Origin: CAMREV01 sp051653965
Lineage (GTDB): Bacteria > Bacillota_I > Bacilli_A > Mycoplasmatales > Mycoplasmoidaceae
DNA: 64,000 bases
NCBI GenBank assembly: GCA_051653965.1
Contig: JBOFXG010000002.1
Location: 62,001-126,000 of the forward strand
Reading direction: 5' to 3'
Shown here in pieces: positions 59,301 through 64,000 of this stretch (its first letter is position 1; each line of letters begins with the position of its first letter). The translations under genes were made by a program, and so were the position numbers. The notes beneath the pieces are model-generated. The model ran no database searches. It was not told where the DNA came from and worked only from the letters and a program-made list of their open reading frames with translations.

Positions 59301-62300
59301 CTTAATAATCTTAATTCTTCAGATTGAGCTAATAATAGATCTTCTAATGAAGCTAATTTTTTGTTATTTGAAATTCAAGAATCATAGATTCTTTTAATTT
59401 CATACATTGAAGTATCATTATCCATTCTTAATTGTTCAACTTTTTCAATTAATGGTTTAAATTTAGGGTTTTCTTCTGGAAGTAAGTTAATTTCTTCATT
59501 AATTTCATATAAATTGTTATTAATATCAACTACAAAATTATTAACTTCTTCTTTCAATTGGTTAATTTCTTCAGCATTATTTTCAGAGAATAAATGAACT
59601 TCATTGATAATTTCAGTCATTTCAGTATATAAAGATGAAATTTTTTCTTCTATGTCAGTAGAAACTTTTGAAATTTTTTCATCAATTTGATCTGATAAAA
59701 TTTCTTTTGAATCAAGAATTTCTTTAGATAAATCATTTTGAATTTGATCCATTCTTTCAATAACTTTTTCTTTTTCAGTTTTTAGTTTTGTATGAATAGA
59801 ATTTGTTTCAACATAGAATGCTTCAATTTCTTCTTTGATATCTTTTTCAGATTCATAAAGTTCTTGAATTCTATCAAATGATAAATTTCAAACTTCTTCA
59901 CTACTTCTACTTAATAATCTCAATTCTTCAGATTGAGATAATAAAATGTCTTCAAGTGAAGCTAATTTTTTGTTATTTGCAATTCAAGAATCATAGATTC
60001 TTTTAATTTCATACATTGAAGTATCATTATCCATTCTTAATTGTTCAACTTTTTCAACTAATGGCTTAAATTTAGGGTTTTCTTCTGGAAGTAAATTAAG
60101 TTCTTCATTAATTTCATATAAATTGTTATTAATATCAACTACAAAATTATTAACTTCTTCTTTCAATTGGCTAATTTCTTCAGCATTATTTTCAGAGAAT
60201 AAATGAACTTGATTAATAATATCAGTCATTTCAGTATATAAAGATGAAATTTTTTCTTCAATTTCAGAAGATATCTTAGAAACTTTCGTATCAATATCAG
60301 CTATTACTCTTTCTTCAGTACTATTAATTTCTTTTAATAAGTCATTATTAATTAAATCAATCTTGTCATGAATTTTTCCTTTTTCTTCTGTTAATTTATT
60401 TATGATTTGTTTATTTTCAAGGAAAATATTTTCAATTTCTTCTTTTATATGTGATTCAGATTCAAAAAGTTCTTGAATTCTATCAAATGAAACATTTCAA
60501 ACTTCTTCACTACTTCTACTTAATAATCTTAATTCTTCAGATTGAGCTAATAATAGATCTTCTAATGAAGCTAATTTTTTATTATTGTTTTTTCAAACAT
60601 TAGTAATGTTTGATATTTCATTACTTGTAAGTTCTGAGAATATTTTTAAGTCTTCAATTTCACTAAGCATTTTTTGGAATCTTGGATCTTCTTCGGGTAA
60701 TTTATTTACTAAAAAGTCAATTTCAGATATTTTTGAATCAACTGTCATTAAACTTAATCTAGTAAAACTATCTAAATTAGTTATTTCCTCAATTAATTCA
60801 TTTTGACCATCATTTAATTCACTAATTATACTAAGCATTTCTTGGTAAAGAATATCAATTTTCATTGAAGTATCATTTTTAACATCTTCAATTTTCTTAT
60901 CAGTTTCAGCTAAAATGCTTTGTTCAACATCAGTTATAATGTCTTTAATTTCTTTTTTGTCATCTTCAACTTTATCTAAAATTTTAATTTCAGATTTAGC
61001 TAAAATTTCTTTTAATTCATTAGTTTTTTCATTTATAGCTTGTTTGCTTTTAGAAGATTCAACAATTATTTTATTTTTAATTGTTCTATTTTCGTTATAA
61101 ATTTGTTCAATTTCTTCTTTTATGTGACATTCAGAAGCGTGAAGTTCATGAATCATATCATAAGCATCAACTATGTTGCCTTCAGTATATTCACCTAATG
61201 TAAGAATTTCTTGTCCTTGTTTATCTAATTTAGATTTTAATACATTGATTTTTTTATTGTTATTCTTAATTGTTTCAAATTGTTCTTGCATATGTTCTAC
61301 TGAAACTTCTGAATATTCAAATAATTTTTGAATATCTTCAGATATCGCATAGAATTTTTCATTATGATCAGGAATTGATTTAATTAAATTTTCTAATATA
61401 GAAATCTCATCTCTATTACTTTGTATTTTGTTAGCGAATGATATTTCCACATCAGATATTTTTTCTAACGTTGAGATGTTTTCATAATGAATACTTGATA
61501 TTTGTTCAATTAAATCAAAGTTTACTTGCATTAATTTATCATCAAATTTTGCTTCTGATGTAACAATTTTAGAATCAATAACTTGTTCTTGATCAGCAAT
61601 TTTTCTATCTATTTCAGATGTTAGAGCAACTAATTTTTCATTTAGTTTTTCTTTATTTACTTCAATTTCAGTTTTTAAACCTTTATTTTCAGTATAAATT
61701 TTTTCAATTTCTTCTTTAATATTTTTTTCAGAATTAAATAATTCATGAATTCTATCAAATGAAGTTGAAATAGCGCTATCACTACTTGAAGCAATGAATT
61801 GAATTTCTTCAGATTGAGCTACTAATATTTTCTTTAAAGATTTACTTCTCTCGATATTCTTATTTAGTTGTTCATGCAAATTCATAATGTAATCAGATTG
61901 TTCTTTGTTTTCATCACTTAATCTAGCAATAGAGTCAGCAATTTCAATATAAATAGGATTATCTTTTGAAATTCCTCCTCTATTTTTTAATTCTTCTATT
62001 TCAAGTTGTAAATAATCAAAAGTTTTTAAAGTATCAGTTTCAATAATTGCAATTTGTTGGTTAAGTTCTTGATTATTTTCATTTAATTCATTGATTAAAT
62101 TCATAACTTCATTATGAAGAGTAATTAATTTAGTGTCAATGTTTGTATTTATTTCATCAAATTTTGTATCAGTTAATGAAAGTATATTAGATTCAGTTGT
62201 AGAAATTTTGTTTTCTAATTCTTCATTTAATATTTTAATTTTATTATCTAAATTTTGTTTTTCTTCTAATAGTTTTTTCTCTAATTTACTATTTATTGAA

Positions 62301-64000
62301 TTAATTGCAAGTATTTCATTTTTAATAGAATTTTCACTTTGGTAAAGTTTTTCAGTTTTGCTAAATAAATCACTAAAATTCATTTCAGAGTCATTTGCTA
62401 ATGATAATATTTCTTCAGATTTATTTTCTAAAATTACTTCTAATCTTTGAATTTTTTCATTATTAATTCTTCAAGCTTCTATGCAATCTCTTACTTCATT
62501 AGTAGTTTGAATTGTTGAGTTTTTAATTTCTCTTATAGTTTCAAAAAGTCTAGAGAATTTTTCATCATGCTCAGGATCTAATTGAGTGAAATGTTCTAAT
62601 TCAGCAATTTTTGAATTAACTTCAAATAAGTTTAATGAAACACCTTCATTAACAATTGATATTTCTTCAAAAGATGATTGATTTTCTTTTTTCAGTTCAT
62701 CTATCATATTAATTGTTTCTTCGTAAAGTTTGATCATTTTGTTATCAGTTTTTTCTGTAACTTTAGTATCTAAATCAAGAATCATTGTATCAATATTTGT
62801 TGAAACATCTTCAATTTTACTTTCTAAGTTATGTTTTTCTTCTTGTAATTTATTTTCTAATACACTATTACTTTTTAAGATTTTCTTAATTTGATTTTTT
62901 ATTTTATTTTCATTTTCATATAAAACATTTATTCTATCAAATGAGTCATCAAAAGCTTCCCCAGTTAATGATCTAAGGCTTTGAATTTCATTTGCTTGAT
63001 TACCTAAAACATTTTCAAGAATTACTAATTTTTCATTATTTTGACTTCATGAATCATAAATATCTTCAATTTTAGAAATTGCTTCAGTATTGAAAGATTT
63101 CATTTCATTTACTCTGTCAATTAAATCATCAACTCTTTCATCTTTAGTTTTATCAATTATAGTATTATCAATTAAATCTTGTAATTCTTCAATCCTTGTA
63201 CTTGATGACTTTAATTTGTTTGAAAGGTATTTATTTGTTTCTTCAATTTCAACTCTTGTATTTTCATTTTCAAATTGAATGTTAGAAACTAACTCTAAAG
63301 TTTCTTGGTATAAAGCTTGAAGTTTTTCATCAGTTTCTTTTTGAATTTTGTCATCTAAATTATCTAAATTACTTAAGATATTATTAATTTCAGTGTTCAC
63401 AACTTCCATTTTATTTTCTAAAATTGAAGAATTTGAATCTAGTTGAGATTCAAGAGTAATTATTTTTTCAGTAATTTCACCAGATGTTTTTTCTATATGA
63501 GCAATAGATTCACCAGTTAAGTTATCTAAATCATATTGAATTTTTTCATCAAATGAATCAATTAATGAATGGAAATCAGAATAAAGAGTATTAATTTTTT
63601 CATCAATAGTTTCTTTTTCTTTTTCTAATGTTTTTTCAATTGTTTCATTATTAGTTCTAATAGTAGTTAATTCTGCTTTAAATTCTTCACTTCTAAGTTT
63701 TAATTCATCAATTTGCTTTAATGAAGCAGATATATCATTGTAATCAGTGCTTAAAGAAATTTTATTGATTTCTTTTGTATTGCTTAATATTTTTTCTTTT
63801 AATGATTCAATTTTTTCATTGTTTTCATCTCACATTAAATGAGTTTTCTTAATGTCTTTCTTATGTTTTTCAAAAGTAGCATAAATATTTTCTAAATTAC
63901 TACTATTTTCATCATAGATAGCAAATTGATCATTAGAAATTTGACCTAATTGTTCATTGAAAGAATTAAATTTAGATTCAACAGACATAAATAAATCTTC
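56351..64000 (-). CDS. Giant coiled-coil repeat protein (5' part outside window)
   Basis: A single code-4 frame from the right edge to a TAA at 56351-56353: at least 2,549 residues, almost all predicted coiled coil (glutamate-, lysine-, asparagine-, isoleucine-rich, no membrane span, no proline-rich regions). About a dozen units start with W-x-x-N-N-x-K and many continue SQSEELRLLSRSSEE, SFDRIQELYESE and VHLFSENNAEEI. Three neighbouring units are exactly 609 bp (203 residues). Under code 11 it would look like nine broken genes. Resembles cytoskeletal coiled-coil proteins of attachment organelles (HMW2 type) in architecture only; not homologous by eye. Confidence 0.8.
58769..60595 (-). repeat. 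Three 609-bp tandem repeats inside giant gene
   Basis: Units 59987-60595, 59378-59986 and 58769-59377, each beginning with a TGA tryptophan codon (plus-strand TCA at 60593, 59984, 59375; the next at 58766). The middle unit and the right half of the third are nearly identical over hundreds of bases (for example the DQIQNDLSKEI and VHLFSENNAEEI parts). 609 bp is 203 residues, exactly 29 heptads. The fourth neighbour on the left, 58154-58768, is 615 bp and more diverged. Confidence 0.9.

Noticed and set aside
58769..60595. CRISPR-like or satellite repeat array
   Set aside because: Units are 609 bp and translate in frame; there are no short identical repeats separated by unique spacers.
56351..64000. 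Could be nine broken genes or pseudogenes
   Set aside because: The interruptions are all TGA, always in one frame, and at conserved tryptophan positions; under code 4 the frame is open.

Overview
The window is a dense, very AT-rich stretch of a mollicute chromosome. Conserved proteins are interrupted by in-frame TGA codons exactly where tryptophan belongs, so the genome is read with code 4 (TGA = Trp), and the coordinates here assume that code. Gene content (a Pst phosphate transporter with fused permeases, an OmpR-like regulator, FtsZ, potABCD, one 16S-23S-5S operon, a giant coiled-coil gene) suggests the pneumoniae/penetrans side of Mycoplasmatales, perhaps the Malacoplasma (M. penetrans/M. 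iowae) group. The species is an inference.

Layout. 1-2473: end of an ABC-2 permease, an unknown gene, a DUF402 gene and tRNA-His. 2516-5891: dinB, tlyA, ruvB, ruvA (DNA repair/recombination). 5929-12904: an EzrA-like membrane coiled-coil gene, phoU, pstB, fused pstCA, pstS and a PhoB-like regulator whose receiver has lost its phosphorylation residues. 12894-17972: metG, rarA, rsmI, rnmV, prs. 18005-21830: a division cluster rsmH, ftsA-like, ftsZ. 21837-30203: aspS, hisS, pyrG, lon, tig. 30252-32024: three genes of unknown function. 32164-37613: tsaD coupled to potD, potC, potB, potA. 37638-42884: HAD phosphatase, a plus-strand membrane protein, dnaG, glyS, rplL and rplJ with its leader. 43592-46258 (plus strand): nine tRNA genes, then plsX-rnc. 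46300-51168 (minus): 5S, 23S and 16S rRNA with processing stems and two promoters. 51344-55048: mtaB, a membrane protein, rsmE, nusB, an Asp23-like gene and efp. 55113-64000: a coiled-coil gene and the last 2,549 codons of a giant coiled-coil gene that carries an exact 609-bp (203-residue) tandem repeat.

How it works together. Most genes lie on the minus strand in long operons whose neighbours overlap by 8, 11 or 14 bases (all the same frame step), so translational coupling is the normal arrangement. Terminators are short AT-rich hairpins followed by T runs. Some promoters lie so close to the start codon that the mRNA would be leaderless. The most interesting accessory material is the giant coiled-coil locus, which looks like a cytoskeletal or attachment-organelle component, and the small division set of rearranged proteins (FtsZ with a long N-terminal extension, degenerate FtsA-like, EzrA-like). 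No CRISPR array, insertion sequence or prophage is visible.
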